A stretch of 64,000 nt of DNA from Cohnella thermotolerans DSM 17683 (GCF_000429825.1 NZ_AUCP01000006.1:62001-126000); one strand, 5' to 3'. Numbered from the stretch's first letter, positions 1 through 8,217 are shown. A program made the numbers and translations. Notes: generated by a model from the letters alone, not told the origin.

Positions 1-651
1 CATCCGACGGGCGATATAGACGGGATGGAAATTCAGCTCCGAAGCCAAATCCCGCGAGGATATCTGCTCCTTGTAATGCAGCCTCAGGAAAGAAGCCGCC
101 CGGTCGGCGATGTCCTCTCCCGGACGGGGCCGTTCCGCCTGAAGCGACTCCGCGAGCAGCATGAGCACCTCCTGAAACACCGTCTGCTGCTCCCAGCGCA
201 CCGAATCGAGATGGGATTGCCGGTCCAGATCGATCAGCCGCTGCAGCCGCTCGTACATTTTCGCCGGGTGAAGCAGCCGGGTGAATTGCGGGATGTCGAT
301 CGTAAACGCCGGCATCCGGGACCGTTCCTTCGTCCCGTCCTCCACTTCCGCTTCGTCCGCCATCCGCCAACCCCCGCCCGCCTGAAAATGCAGCCAGAAC
401 GAGCCCGTCAACGTCCGGCAGCCTTCCGTCGGATAGTGGTGCAGGTCCGGCCGCAGCACCAGCGCATGACCTTCCGACACCTCGTAGCTGCGGCCCTCTT
501 CCCCGATATAAAGGCAGCCCATCTTCACGACGAGCAGATCGAACTCCCCGATCGCCCAGCGCTCCGGATGCTTGCGGCCGGGACCGGCAAGGCTGTAGCC
601 GTTGTTAATGAAATAAGGCAGCGGCAAAGCGTCGAAACGGATGACGGACAT
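1..651 (-). CDS. AraC-family transcriptional regulator, C-terminus cut by window edge
   Basis: The minus strand encodes a protein beginning MSVIRFDALPLPYF and running off the left edge. The N-terminal ~165 residues read as an AraC-type sugar-binding cupin (for example GHALVLRPDLHHYPTEG), followed by a linker and the first helices of an AraC DNA-binding domain (ISSRDLASELNFHPVYIARR). The second helix-turn-helix lies outside the window. I chose the ATG at 651 because GGGAGAGG lies 8 nt upstream; an in-frame ATG at 669 lacks a ribosome-binding site. It is divergent from the gene at 833, with the two -10 elements almost touching, so it probably controls that gene. The ligand is unknown but a sugar is likely for the family. 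Confidence 0.9.
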   Translation of the reverse strand, partial: MSVIRFDALPLPYFINNGYSLAGPGRKHPERWAIGEFDLLVVKMGCLYIGEEGRSYEVSEGHALVLRPDLHHYPTEGCRTLTGSFWLHFQAGGGWRMADEAEVEDGTKERSRMPAFTIDIPQFTRLLHPAKMYERLQRLIDLDRQSHLDSVRWEQQTVFQEVLMLLAESLQAERPRPGEDIADRAASFLRLHYKEQISSRDLASELNFHPVYIARRM

Positions 652-718
652 GCGCGTTCCCTCTCCCATCAGGTTGCGATCGTGATAGCTTTGGTTCAAT
701 AGCTGAAACTACAGCACC

Positions 719-735
719 AGTATACCACCTATAAT
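719..735. promoter_or_regulatory. Divergent -10 elements between araC-type gene and CDS 833
   Basis: On the minus strand TATACT occupies 724-719, directed at the AraC-type gene. On the plus strand TATAAT occupies 730-735, directed at the gene at 833. Neither has a good -35, which suits activator-dependent promoters. A palindrome AAAACGTTTT lies at about 757-766 in the same gap. It resembles a cre/LacI operator core but differs from the cre consensus at three positions. Confidence 0.5.
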
Positions 736-832
736 CGGAACTGAATAACGGAAATAAAACGTTTTCTGCTCGCATGCAACCTAGGTTTCATGGACGAAAT
801 TCGACCGATATCGGAGCAAAGGAGAACCGAAC

Positions 833-2551
833 ATGTCCCATCCCTCATACGATTCCTTCAAGCTGGCCGTCTACTGTACGGCGGGCTGCCTGAACGGCGA
901 TTTCGGGCGGCTGGAACGGGAATTGGCGTTTTTCCGCAAGCATTTGAAGCTGTCCAAAGTGTACATCGAGAACCACCGGGGAGACGTCAGCCTGAGCCGC
1001 GAAAGGCTGCTTGCGCTCAAAGGCTTCTTCGAAGAGCGGGGCGTCGAGACGGCGGGAGGCATTACGCCGACGCTCGGAGACGCCTACCGGCCGGGGTACG
1101 AGCGGTTGTTCGGCGGCATCTGCTATACCGACGAAGCTTCGCGCGCAAAGTTCCGGGAAGCGGTGGAGACGGCGGCTTCGGTGTTTGACGAGGTCATCTT
1201 CGACGATTTCTTCTTCACCAATTGCGGCTGCGACGATTGCCTCGCGCGCAAGGGCGACCGAAGCTGGGAGGAGTTTCGGCTGGAGTTGATGGCGGAGGTG
1301 TCGGAAAATCTGATTTTGAAGCCGGCGAGAGCGGTCAATCCGAACGCGCGAATGGTGATCAAATACCCGAACTGGAACGAAGCGTACCAAGCCTCCGGTT
1401 ACAACACCGAGAAGCAGCCGCTGCTCTTCGACGCGGTCTATACGGGTACCGAAACCCGCGACCCGGCGATCAGCCAGCAGCACATTCCCCGTTATGCCTC
1501 CTACTCGCTGCTCCGCTGGATGGACAACCTCGCGCCGGGGCGCAACGGCGGAGCCTGGTTCGACAGTCTGGACTGCACTTATATCGATTACTATCTGGAG
1601 CAGGCGAACCTTAGCGTCTTCGGCAAAGCGAAGGAACTGACGCTGTTCTGCTATTCGTTGCTCAAGGACAGCGTGCACGTTCCCGCGCTCGGCTATCAGC
1701 TCGACAAGCTGGACGCGGTCGCGGGAGCGCTTGGCCGTCCGGTCGGAGCCCTTGTTTACGAGCCGCACCATGCCAAGGGCGAGGATCACCTGTACGATTA
1801 TCTGGGCATGCTGGGCATCTCCTTCGAGCTGACGCCGAGCTTCCCGTCCGATACGTCCGCGCCGCTGCTCATTACGCAGAACGCCGCGCGGGACGAAGCG
1901 ATCATCGGGAAAATGCAGACGTATTTGCAAGCGGGCGGCCGGATCGTCATGACGAGCGGCTTCGTGGAACGGATGACGGGCCGAGGGATCGAGGAGTTCA
2001 CGACGCTGCGCCCGACCGGCAAGAAGCTCGCCGTCCGGCAGTTCGCAATCGACACGTACAGCTGCACGTTCGACGACTTCTCCTACTCGCCCGAGGCGAT
2101 CGCGTTCCCGGTTTTCGACTACAGCACGAACGCCACCTGGCAGTCCGTCGTCGCGCTGCGCGGCCACAACAACATTCCGATTCTGATGTACGACAATTAC
2201 AGCAAAGGGAAAATCCATACGCTCGTCGTTCCCGACGATTATGCGGACCTGTGGAAGCTGCCCGGGAACGTCGTTACCCGCCTTCGGAGCGTGCTGTCGG
2301 GCGACTTGGCGCCTTGCCGGATCGAGGGTCCGGGCAACGCCGGATGGTTCCCTTACGACAACGGGGCGTTCGCGCTCGAGAATTTCGCGCCGATTCCGCA
2401 GCGCTGGAAGCTCGCCCTTCCGAAGGGCAAAGAGCTTCACGGGCTGACGCCCGACTCGCGCGCGTCCGCAGCCGGCGAAGCCGAAGACGGGTCGGCCCTC
2501 TACGAGGTGCGGCTGGCTCCCTCCCGCTTCGCGGCGTTCCAGGTCCGATAA
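833..2551 (+). CDS. Putative glycoside hydrolase-like protein, unrecognised family
   Basis: A 572-residue cytoplasmic protein without signal peptide or membrane segment. The first ~300 residues have the rhythm of a TIM barrel (VYIENHRGD, EVIFDDFFFTNCGCDDC at about 120-137, MVIKYPNWNEAYQ, YTGTETRD), with acidic residues at strand ends as in glycosidases. Residues ~330-400 (SAPLLITQNAARDEAI, YLQAGGRIVMTSGF) resemble the GATase-like trimerisation domain that follows the barrel in GH42 enzymes. I cannot assign it to a named family, and the substrate is unknown. Start ATG at 833 follows AAGGAG. It is alone in its transcript, with a terminator after it and a divergent AraC-type regulator in front, so a sugar-induced catabolic role is likely. 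The four-cysteine segment is odd for a glycosidase and could bind metal. Confidence 0.8.
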   Translation: MSHPSYDSFKLAVYCTAGCLNGDFGRLERELAFFRKHLKLSKVYIENHRGDVSLSRERLLALKGFFEERGVETAGGITPTLGDAYRPGYERLFGGICYTDEASRAKFREAVETAASVFDEVIFDDFFFTNCGCDDCLARKGDRSWEEFRLELMAEVSENLILKPARAVNPNARMVIKYPNWNEAYQASGYNTEKQPLLFDAVYTGTETRDPAISQQHIPRYASYSLLRWMDNLAPGRNGGAWFDSLDCTYIDYYLEQANLSVFGKAKELTLFCYSLLKDSVHVPALGYQLDKLDAVAGALGRPVGALVYEPHHAKGEDHLYDYLGMLGISFELTPSFPSDTSAPLLITQNAARDEAIIGKMQTYLQAGGRIVMTSGFVERMTGRGIEEFTTLRPTGKKLAVRQFAIDTYSCTFDDFSYSPEAIAFPVFDYSTNATWQSVVALRGHNNIPILMYDNYSKGKIHTLVVPDDYADLWKLPGNVVTRLRSVLSGDLAPCRIEGPGNAGWFPYDNGAFALENFAPIPQRWKLALPKGKELHGLTPDSRASAAGEAEDGSALYEVRLAPSRFAAFQVR

Positions 2552-2560
2552 CGCGCCGAA

Positions 2561-2606
2561 AAACCCCCCGAACGACGGCTTGCGGCGGCGTTCGGGGGTT
2601 TGGTTT
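2561..2606 (+). terminator. Rho-independent terminator after CDS 833
   Basis: AAACCCCCCGAACG at 2561-2574 pairs with CGTTCGGGGGTTT at 2589-2601 around a GC-rich loop. A T-rich run (GGTTTATTTT) follows. Confidence 0.8.
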
Positions 2607-2759
2607 ATTTTCGGCCGATCCGGGCCATGGCCGCCGGAATGTTCGGCACTTGCGCCGCGAACGTCATAACTGCGCCGGCTCGTAATGGCGATATTGTGCG
2701 CCGAATTCGGCTCTTCGTCGGCACTCCCGCACGGGATCGTCGATGTACCGCCGGGTCAA

Positions 2760-3968
2760 CTACCGCCGCCGGCCGACCAGCGTGAAAAACGCCGCAACCG
2801 CCAGCACGTCCGCGGCCGCGATGATGATGCCCATCGGCATGGCGGTTTGGCTGCCGCCGAGGCCGACGAGCGGCATGACGACGCCGCCGAAAATATAGGA
2901 CAAGACGCCGAGCAGCGCCGATGCGCTCCCTGCGGATTGGCCCTGGTTGCGCATGGCGAGGGGGAACGAGGCCGTGCCGACCAGACCGACGCAGGAGACG
3001 ACGACGAACAGCAGCGGGAGAATGGCCCACAAACCCGCTCCAGACGCAATCGCCGCCAGCAGCGAGATGCCCCCCGCCGCCGCGATGAATAGACCGGCGA
3101 TGAGCAGTTTGCGTTCGCCTACCCGGCCCGCCAGACGGCCGGCAAGCTGGCTCGCGACGATGATGCCGGCGCCGTTGGTCGCGAAGATCGCGCTGAACGT
3201 CTGCGCGGAGACGCCGTACAAGTCTTCCAGCACGAACGGCGAGCCCGAGATATAGGCGAACATGGCTGCGGACACCAAGCCTTGCGCCAGGGCATATCCC
3301 ATGAACTCGCGGTCGCGTGTAATCCGGGCGATCGTACGCAGCGTCTCCGGGAGCCCGCCTTTGGTCCGCTTGGCGGGGGGCAGCGTCTCCGGGAGGCCGA
3401 ACAGGACGGCGACCAGCGAGGCGGCGCCGATCAGGCTGAGCACAAGGAAGACGCCGCGCCAGTCGGTAATGTGCAGCAGTTGGCCGCCGGCTACGGGAGC
3501 CACAATCGGCGCCGCCCCGTTGACCAGCATGAGCAGGGAGAAAAATTTGGTCAGCTCGGTGCCGGAGTACATATCCCTGGCGACCGCGCGGGAGAGCACA
3601 ATCCCGGCCGAACCGGCAAGCCCCTGCACGAAACGAAGCCCGACGAACGACCAGATCGACGGACTTAAGAGACATAGCAGCGAAACGACGGTATACAGGA
3701 TGAGGCCCGCCGCGAGCGGAACGCGCCTGCCCCGGACGTCGCTGAAAGGGCCTACGAGCAGTTGGCCGAGCGCGAGGCCGACCAGGCAAGCCGTCAGGCT
3801 GAGCTGGGTGAGCGAGGCGCTGCTCTGGAGGTCGTCCGCCACCATGGGCAAAGCGGGCAGGTACATGTCGAGCGAGAAAGGCCCGAAAGCCGACAAGAGG
3901 CCGAGAATGGCCGCAGTCCCCAGTCTCCGCTTGCCTTGCAAAGCCGAAGCCGAGATCGATTGATTCAT
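2760..3968 (-). CDS. MFS multidrug exporter, Bcr/CflA family
   Basis: A 402-residue integral membrane protein with about 12 hydrophobic segments, predicted to export a drug or metabolite by proton antiport. It has the Bcr/CflA N-terminal signature (LLSAFGPFSLDMYLPALP, residues ~24-41) and the MFS loop 2-3 motif GPFSDVRGRR at 73-82. Length is normal for the family. The reading frame extends upstream to 4142, but I chose ATG 3968 because AGGAAAGG lies 9 nt upstream and the family starts just before the first helix. It is monocistronic behind a near-consensus sigma-A promoter whose spacer holds a palindrome (4029-4042), so repression by a small regulator is likely. The substrate cannot be told from the sequence. 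Confidence 0.9.
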   Translation of the reverse strand: MNQSISASALQGKRRLGTAAILGLLSAFGPFSLDMYLPALPMVADDLQSSASLTQLSLTACLVGLALGQLLVGPFSDVRGRRVPLAAGLILYTVVSLLCLLSPSIWSFVGLRFVQGLAGSAGIVLSRAVARDMYSGTELTKFFSLLMLVNGAAPIVAPVAGGQLLHITDWRGVFLVLSLIGAASLVAVLFGLPETLPPAKRTKGGLPETLRTIARITRDREFMGYALAQGLVSAAMFAYISGSPFVLEDLYGVSAQTFSAIFATNGAGIIVASQLAGRLAGRVGERKLLIAGLFIAAAGGISLLAAIASGAGLWAILPLLFVVVSCVGLVGTASFPLAMRNQGQSAGSASALLGVLSYIFGGVVMPLVGLGGSQTAMPMGIIIAAADVLAVAAFFTLVGRRR

Positions 3969-4019
3969 GAAGTCCAGCCTTTCCTGTACGATGAGGATGA
4001 AGATGCTCTTGCTGCAAGA

Positions 4020-4048
4020 ATTATAGTTACAACGGTAGGCACCGTCAA
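4020..4048 (-). promoter_or_regulatory. Sigma-A promoter of the MFS exporter with spacer palindrome
   Basis: Minus strand: -35 TTGACG (4048-4043), exactly 17 nt spacer, -10 TATAAT (4025-4020). The spacer carries the inverted repeat ACGGT-gcct-ACCGT beginning inside the -35, a natural operator position. Confidence 0.8.
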
Positions 4049-4337
4049 TGCGCAGGAAGAAACCAGAAGTTGCAGTGGAGGCCGCCGCTTCGTAACCAGA
4101 GAAGTTGCTCGACTGGCTCCGTGGGGCGCTGTAACCCGACAATAGCGGCCCGATCCGCCGATTGCGCTCCCACGGATCGTTGCACGCTTTCCACCAGCCG
4201 CAGATTGTACCCGCATCGGCCTCAGCACCCCCACGAGCGCCGGACCGCTAACGAATCAGCCTCAGCCGTCCCGCCCGAACGGCCCGCAAACCGCACCCGG
4301 CCGCGGGACGGTTCCCCCGACTCATCCATCAGCGCAA
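4049..4337. other. Intergenic region, no gene seen
   Basis: Between the MFS promoter and the 3' end of the GH4 gene I see no convincing coding frame. The stretch holds CTAACGAATCAG (about 4246-4257), a partial copy of the repeat that forms an array at 14927-15162. Confidence 0.5.
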
Positions 4338-5639
4338 TCACTTGAAAAAGGCCGGCAAATAAGGCCGATTGCGTTCCAGCATCTCCGCCAGCAGCACTTT
4401 GGCGACGCCGACGGACGGAACGAGCGGATGCGCCGCCATCGCCTGGAGCGCCAAATCACGGCTCCCTTCCACCGCCGCCGCGATCGTCAGCCGCTCGTAC
4501 GTTTTCACCGCATGAATGAGTCCCTTCGCCTGTTCCGGCACCCGCGTCACCGGCAAAGGCAGCGGCCCTTGACCGGTCACGACGCAGTTGACCTCGATGC
4601 AAGCGTCCTTCGGCAGAAAATCCAGCGTCCCCCCGTTGGCGACGTTCAGCGTCTGGATGTCCCGCCTGTCGTTGTGCAGCGATTCCATCAAATGGACGGC
4701 CGCTTCCGAATAATAAGCGCCTCCGCGCTTCTCGAGCTGCTTCGGCTTCTCCTGCAAATTCGGGTCCTTGTACAGCTCGAACAGCTCGTCTTCGACCCGC
4801 TTCACCACTTCCGCCCGGGTTCCGTTCGCCCGCAGCGATTCGAGCTGCTCCGCCAGCATGGCGTCCGTCATGTAATAGTACTTCAAATAATAAGAGGGCA
4901 ATCCGCCGAACGAGCGCAGGAAGTCCGCATCCCATTCGGTGGCCGGCACGTTCTTGCCCGAATATTCCTCGCGGCGGTTCAACAGCTCCGGCAGCTTGTC
5001 TTCGCCGTTCACTTCGATCCGCGTCACCCAGTGCAAATGATTGAGTCCGACGAATTCGGTGAAAATCCGCTCGGCCGAGACGCCGTATTTGCCGCTCAGC
5101 CACTTCTGCAGCCCGATCGGGGCGTTGCACAGGCCGATGCTGCGGACGCGGGAATGGCGATGGATCGCTTCGGTCACCATCCCGGCCGGATTGGTGAAAT
5201 TGAGCAGCCAAGCGTTGGGGCTTAGCTCCTCGATATCCCTGCAGATGTCGAGCAGCACCGGAATCGTGCGCAGCGCCTTCATCATCCCGCCGGGACCCGT
5301 CGTCTCCTGGCCGATGACGCCATGAAGATTCGGGATATGCTCATCCCATTTGCGCGCTTCGAGCAAGCCTACCCTCAACTGCGTGGAGACAAAATCGGCT
5401 CCCTCGATCGCCTTGCGGCGGTCGAGCGTCAAGTGAACCTGAATCGGCAGCCCCGAGCGAGCCACCATACGCTGCGCCAATGCGCCGACAATCTCCAGCT
5501 TATGCCGGCCTTCCTCGATGTCGACCAGCCACAGCTCCCGAACGGGCAGCGAATCGTATTTGCGAATGAATCCTTCGACGATTTCCGGCGTATAGGAAGA
5601 ACCGCCGCCGATGACGGCGATTTTGAGGCCTTCTGCCAT
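4338..5639 (-). CDS. 6-phospho-beta-glucosidase, glycoside hydrolase family 4
   Basis: GH4 enzymes split 6-phospho-beta-glucosides in the cytoplasm by an NAD- and Mn-dependent redox/elimination mechanism. Visible: dinucleotide-binding start (KIAVIGGGSSYTPE), the NFTNPAGMVTEA segment, the metal ligands in GLCNAPIG (Cys) and GLNHLHW (His), and the family-typical length of ~433 residues. I place the start at ATG 5639, with AGGA at workable distance; the ATG at 5651 directly abuts its own Shine-Dalgarno. It is the last gene of lacI - kinase - GH4 on the minus strand (gap of about 20 bp to the kinase). No PTS gene is nearby, so the phosphorylated substrate may be made by the neighbouring ATP-dependent kinase. 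The exact sugar is unknown. Confidence 0.92.
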   Translation of the reverse strand: MAEGLKIAVIGGGSSYTPEIVEGFIRKYDSLPVRELWLVDIEEGRHKLEIVGALAQRMVARSGLPIQVHLTLDRRKAIEGADFVSTQLRVGLLEARKWDEHIPNLHGVIGQETTGPGGMMKALRTIPVLLDICRDIEELSPNAWLLNFTNPAGMVTEAIHRHSRVRSIGLCNAPIGLQKWLSGKYGVSAERIFTEFVGLNHLHWVTRIEVNGEDKLPELLNRREEYSGKNVPATEWDADFLRSFGGLPSYYLKYYYMTDAMLAEQLESLRANGTRAEVVKRVEDELFELYKDPNLQEKPKQLEKRGGAYYSEAAVHLMESLHNDRRDIQTLNVANGGTLDFLPKDACIEVNCVVTGQGPLPLPVTRVPEQAKGLIHAVKTYERLTIAAAVEGSRDLALQAMAAHPLVPSVGVAKVLLAEMLERNRPYLPAFFK

Positions 5640-5660
5640 CTGGATGCACATCCTGTCCGT

Positions 5661-6635
5661 TTAAATTTGTTGAAAGTCCTTGACGACCCGCAGACGCTCG
5701 AAAAGCTCGCCCGGCAGCGCCTGCCCGGCGGCTTCGCAAGCCATCCAAACCGCACCGACGACGGGCTCCGTCTCCAGCTTGACGACCGAAGCGTCCGGCG
5801 CGGCGCCCCGCACCGCCTCCCGGATCGGCTCGACGACGTAATCGCCCTCTCCCCGCATCAGCACGCTCCCGGCGAGCACGACGTCGAACGCCTCTTCTTC
5901 CATGCCGAGCCTGCGAATGACCGCGGAAGCGGATTTGCCCAGCTCGACGCCTTGCCGCCGCAAGATGTCCGACGCGACGGCGTCGCCCCGATTCGCGGCT
6001 TCGAACAGCAGCTTCGTCAAGTCGCGGGGCGGCGTCTTCACATGGTCCAGATAGTCGTCGAACATCGCCTGCACGGAATCGTAGCCCAGGCTCCCGAGCA
6101 CCAGCTCCGTCAGCAGCGTCGGCTGCTCCCGGCCGTCCCAGGCGCGGATGACCGAGCGAAACGCCTCGACGGACAGCGAACCGCCGCCGCCGAAGTCCCC
6201 GAACAGGTACGAGAAGCCGCCGCATTGGTACGTCTCCCCCGCAGGATTGCGTCCCGCGCTGTTCGTCCCGCTGCCGCAGATGAGAACGACCCCGTACGAG
6301 CGGCTCGTTCCCGCCCGCAGCCCGATCATCGTATCGCAGACGATGTCGTGCTGCGGTATCCCCAGCTCCGCAATCATCGGGCGCAGAATGCGGAAGTCCG
6401 CCTCCCGGTCCGCTCCGGCGAGGCCGAAGCAAGCCCTGTCGATCTGCTCCGGGGAGAGTCTCGCGGACGCTAGAGCCTGACCCACCGCTTCCCCGATATG
6501 CCGCCTCGCCTGCTCGTACCCCAGCTGATGATTGCCGTTGCCGCTCGAGCCCGTGCCCACGATATTTCCTTGCCCGTCGGCGATCAGGGCGTACGTTTTG
6601 CTGCCCCCGCCGTCCACTCCCAAATAGTAGCTCAT
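5661..6635 (-). CDS. BadF/BadG/BcrA/BcrD-type sugar kinase (N-acetylglucosamine kinase-like)
   Basis: A 324-residue ASKHA-fold ATPase. YLGVDGGGSKTYALIAD at residues 4-20 is the phosphate 1 loop. Further family blocks are CFGLAGADREADF, VLICGSGTNSAGRN, GFSYLFGDFGGGGSLS and the C-terminal VVLAGSVLMRGEGDY. Members phosphorylate GlcNAc, glucosamine or related sugars with ATP. ATG 6635 follows GAGAGGTC. It lies between lacI (gap 32 bp) and the GH4 6-phospho-beta-glucosidase. I infer that it phosphorylates a beta-linked disaccharide or glycoside brought in by an ABC importer, supplying the GH4 substrate without a PTS. Plain N-acetylglucosamine kinase is the main alternative. Confidence 0.88.
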   Translation of the reverse strand: MSYYLGVDGGGSKTYALIADGQGNIVGTGSSGNGNHQLGYEQARRHIGEAVGQALASARLSPEQIDRACFGLAGADREADFRILRPMIAELGIPQHDIVCDTMIGLRAGTSRSYGVVLICGSGTNSAGRNPAGETYQCGGFSYLFGDFGGGGSLSVEAFRSVIRAWDGREQPTLLTELVLGSLGYDSVQAMFDDYLDHVKTPPRDLTKLLFEAANRGDAVASDILRRQGVELGKSASAVIRRLGMEEEAFDVVLAGSVLMRGEGDYVVEPIREAVRGAAPDASVVKLETEPVVGAVWMACEAAGQALPGELFERLRVVKDFQQI

Positions 6636-6667
6636 CGATTAGACCTCTCATTACCGCATTGCGGCGG

Positions 6668-7660
6668 TCAGGTTATTCGTGCTGTCGATTCCCTCACGAT
6701 CAGCTCCGGCTCCAGCTGTACGGTGGCGTTCCGCCGCGAAGAGCCGTCGATCCACTTCAGCAGCAGGTCGACGCCGTGCTTGCCGATCTGTTCGGCCGGC
6801 TGGCGGATCGTCGTCAGCATCGGCCGGAATTGGGACGCGATGATCTGGTCGTCGAAGCCGACGATCGACAGATCCTGCGGCACGCGGATTCCTTCGTTTT
6901 TCATCGCGTCCATGACGCCGAGCGCGATATAGTCGTCCGCGGCGAACACGGCGGTCGGAAGGCTCCCCGCCTCGATCCAGCGCCGGGCGATCGCGTAGCC
7001 GGACGAGATCTCAAACGTCCCCCGCTCGACGCCGAAGGGCTGCAAGCCCGCTTCCGTTAGCGCCGCCCGGAACCCCCTCTCGCGCTCCTTGCTGCTGAGG
7101 AACCAGTCCGGTCCGGCAATGTGCGCGATGCGCGTATGGCCGAGCTCGATCAGATGCCGCGCGGCGTCGTAGCCCCCCTTGTAGTTGTCCACGATAACGG
7201 ATGGGGCCTGGGAAGCGCGAAGCTGATTGTCCAGCAGGACGAACGGAATTTTTTTCTTCTTGAGCTCGAGCACGTATTCTTCCTCGCGGAGCGGAGACAG
7301 CAGGATGACGCCGTCCACGCGATCCTCCTGGAAGAGCGTCCGATGAAAGGAAGAATCCTCGTACCCTGCGATGGACATGGCGAGGAAATACCCCCGTTCC
7401 GCCAGCCGGTCGCCGACCTCCTTGACGACGGCGTCGAAGACGGAATCGTTCAGCGTCGTGAGCGCCAGGCCGATGACGCCGGTTCGGCCTCTGGCCAGGC
7501 TGCGCGCCGCGGCGTTCGGCTGATAATCCAGCTCTTTCATCGCCTGCAGCACTTTCTCCCGGTTTTTCTCCCGGACGGAAGAGGCGTTGTTCAGCACTCT
7601 GGATACGGTCACGACGGACAGACCCGCCTTCTTCGCCACGTCGAAAATGCTTACTTTCAT
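6668..7660 (-). CDS. LacI-family transcriptional regulator
   Basis: A 330-residue repressor. The N-terminal helix-turn-helix (DVAKKAGLSVVTVSRVLNN, residues ~6-24) is followed by the LacI hinge (QPNAAARSLARGRTGVIGLA) and a periplasmic-binding-protein-like effector domain ending in a normal family C-terminus (LSIVGFDD ... TTIRQPAEQIG). The frame stays open to 7732, but the family start is the ATG at 7660. It heads the set with the BadF kinase and GH4 enzyme and probably controls it. Two LacI-type palindromes lie 350-470 bp upstream at 8008-8031 and 8102-8126 and are its likely binding sites. The effector is probably the sugar or its 6-phosphate. Confidence 0.92.
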   Translation of the reverse strand: MKVSIFDVAKKAGLSVVTVSRVLNNASSVREKNREKVLQAMKELDYQPNAAARSLARGRTGVIGLALTTLNDSVFDAVVKEVGDRLAERGYFLAMSIAGYEDSSFHRTLFQEDRVDGVILLSPLREEEYVLELKKKKIPFVLLDNQLRASQAPSVIVDNYKGGYDAARHLIELGHTRIAHIAGPDWFLSSKERERGFRAALTEAGLQPFGVERGTFEISSGYAIARRWIEAGSLPTAVFAADDYIALGVMDAMKNEGIRVPQDLSIVGFDDQIIASQFRPMLTTIRQPAEQIGKHGVDLLLKWIDGSSRRNATVQLEPELIVRESTARIT

Positions 7661-7799
7661 ACTCCCAACAGCTCCCGGAACATCAGTGTATACCCTTACA
7701 GTACCATATGCCGCGCGGACGCACTGGAGCAACGAAGGAGGAACGAGTCCGCGATTCGGACGCGCCCCTCCCGATTCGCCATTGTTTGTTCACGTGTCC

Positions 7800-7943
7800 C
7801 GGCAGCTTCGTGAGCTTATCCTCGATAACGGGAAGAACGTCCTCGGCCTTCCGGTCGCCGTTCTCCACGCCGGTCAGCTCGTTGATAAACAGCTCGTTGA
7901 TCTGCGAATCGTTCGAGATCAAGCGGTTGTACGACTCGAAGCC
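7800..7943 (-). pseudogene. Remnant of a sugar ABC transporter solute-binding protein C-terminus
   Basis: About 48 codons on the minus strand read GFESYNRLISNDSQ, INELFINELTGVENGDR and KAEDVLPVIEDKLTKL. This closely resembles the C-terminal helices of family 1 extracellular sugar-binding proteins. It is closed upstream by TAG (7946-7944), with no start codon or ribosome-binding site. Downstream the frame runs on into unrelated sequence to 7683. I take it as the tail of a deleted transporter gene that once preceded lacI, kinase and GH4. The identification rests on resemblance by eye. Confidence 0.5.
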
Positions 7944-8007
7944 CTACGTCTTGCAACGCACGGTTCGCGAGCAAAAAACGGCTGTCATTTCTCGCCAAAC
8001 TCTCACA

Positions 8008-8031
8008 AAAAGTTAAAACGCTTTAACTTTT
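8008..8031. promoter_or_regulatory. LacI-type operator 1
   Basis: Perfect 10-bp arms AAAAGTTAAA and TTTAACTTTT around ACGC (8018-8021). The CG-centred palindrome is typical of LacI-family sites. It departs from the CcpA cre consensus (no TG/CA at the ends), so the local LacI-type protein is the likelier binder. Confidence 0.7.
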
Positions 8032-8101
8032 AAAGCCGGCGGAAACGAAAAACCACTCTTTCATGCGTCTATTTTATTCCAACTCTGCAACCGATTTCAA
8101 C

Positions 8102-8126
8102 AAAAAGTTTAAACGCTTTAATTTTT
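8102..8126. promoter_or_regulatory. LacI-type operator 2
   Basis: AAAGTTTAA-ACGC-TTTAATTTT repeats the core of operator 1 (TTwAAACGCTTTAA). The two centres are 95 bp apart, close to nine helical turns. Confidence 0.65.
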
Positions 8127-8154
8127 GTCGAATACCGACAACCATTCGCTCCAA

Positions 8155-8183
8155 TTGACAGATGAGGACCGTCGTTGTCTAAT
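8155..8183 (+). promoter_or_regulatory. Candidate sigma-A promoter of sensor kinase
   Basis: TTGACA at 8155-8160, 17 nt spacer, TCTAAT at 8178-8183. The -35 is perfect; the -10 has one mismatch. It lies just downstream of operator 2 and 35 nt before the TTG start at 8218. Confidence 0.5.
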
Positions 8184-8217
8184 GATACCACAGACATCTT
8201 AGACCGGAGGAAGTCCC

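Noticed and set aside
845-2440. Long antisense open frame opposite the candidate glycosidase
   Set aside because: A shadow caused by high GC at third codon positions; no start signal and Arg-rich nonsense composition. The same holds for long frames opposite pepT, hydA, preA, preT, mmsA, the ABC genes and the YesM-type kinases.
5639-5651. Start of the GH4 gene at ATG 5651
   Set aside because: Its only Shine-Dalgarno directly touches the ATG; the next in-frame ATG at 5639 has workable spacing and fits the family N-terminus.
8008-8126. The two palindromes as CcpA cre sites
   Set aside because: Both lack the TG and CA bases at the outer consensus positions and are highly AT at the flanks; the adjacent LacI-type regulator is the simpler binder.
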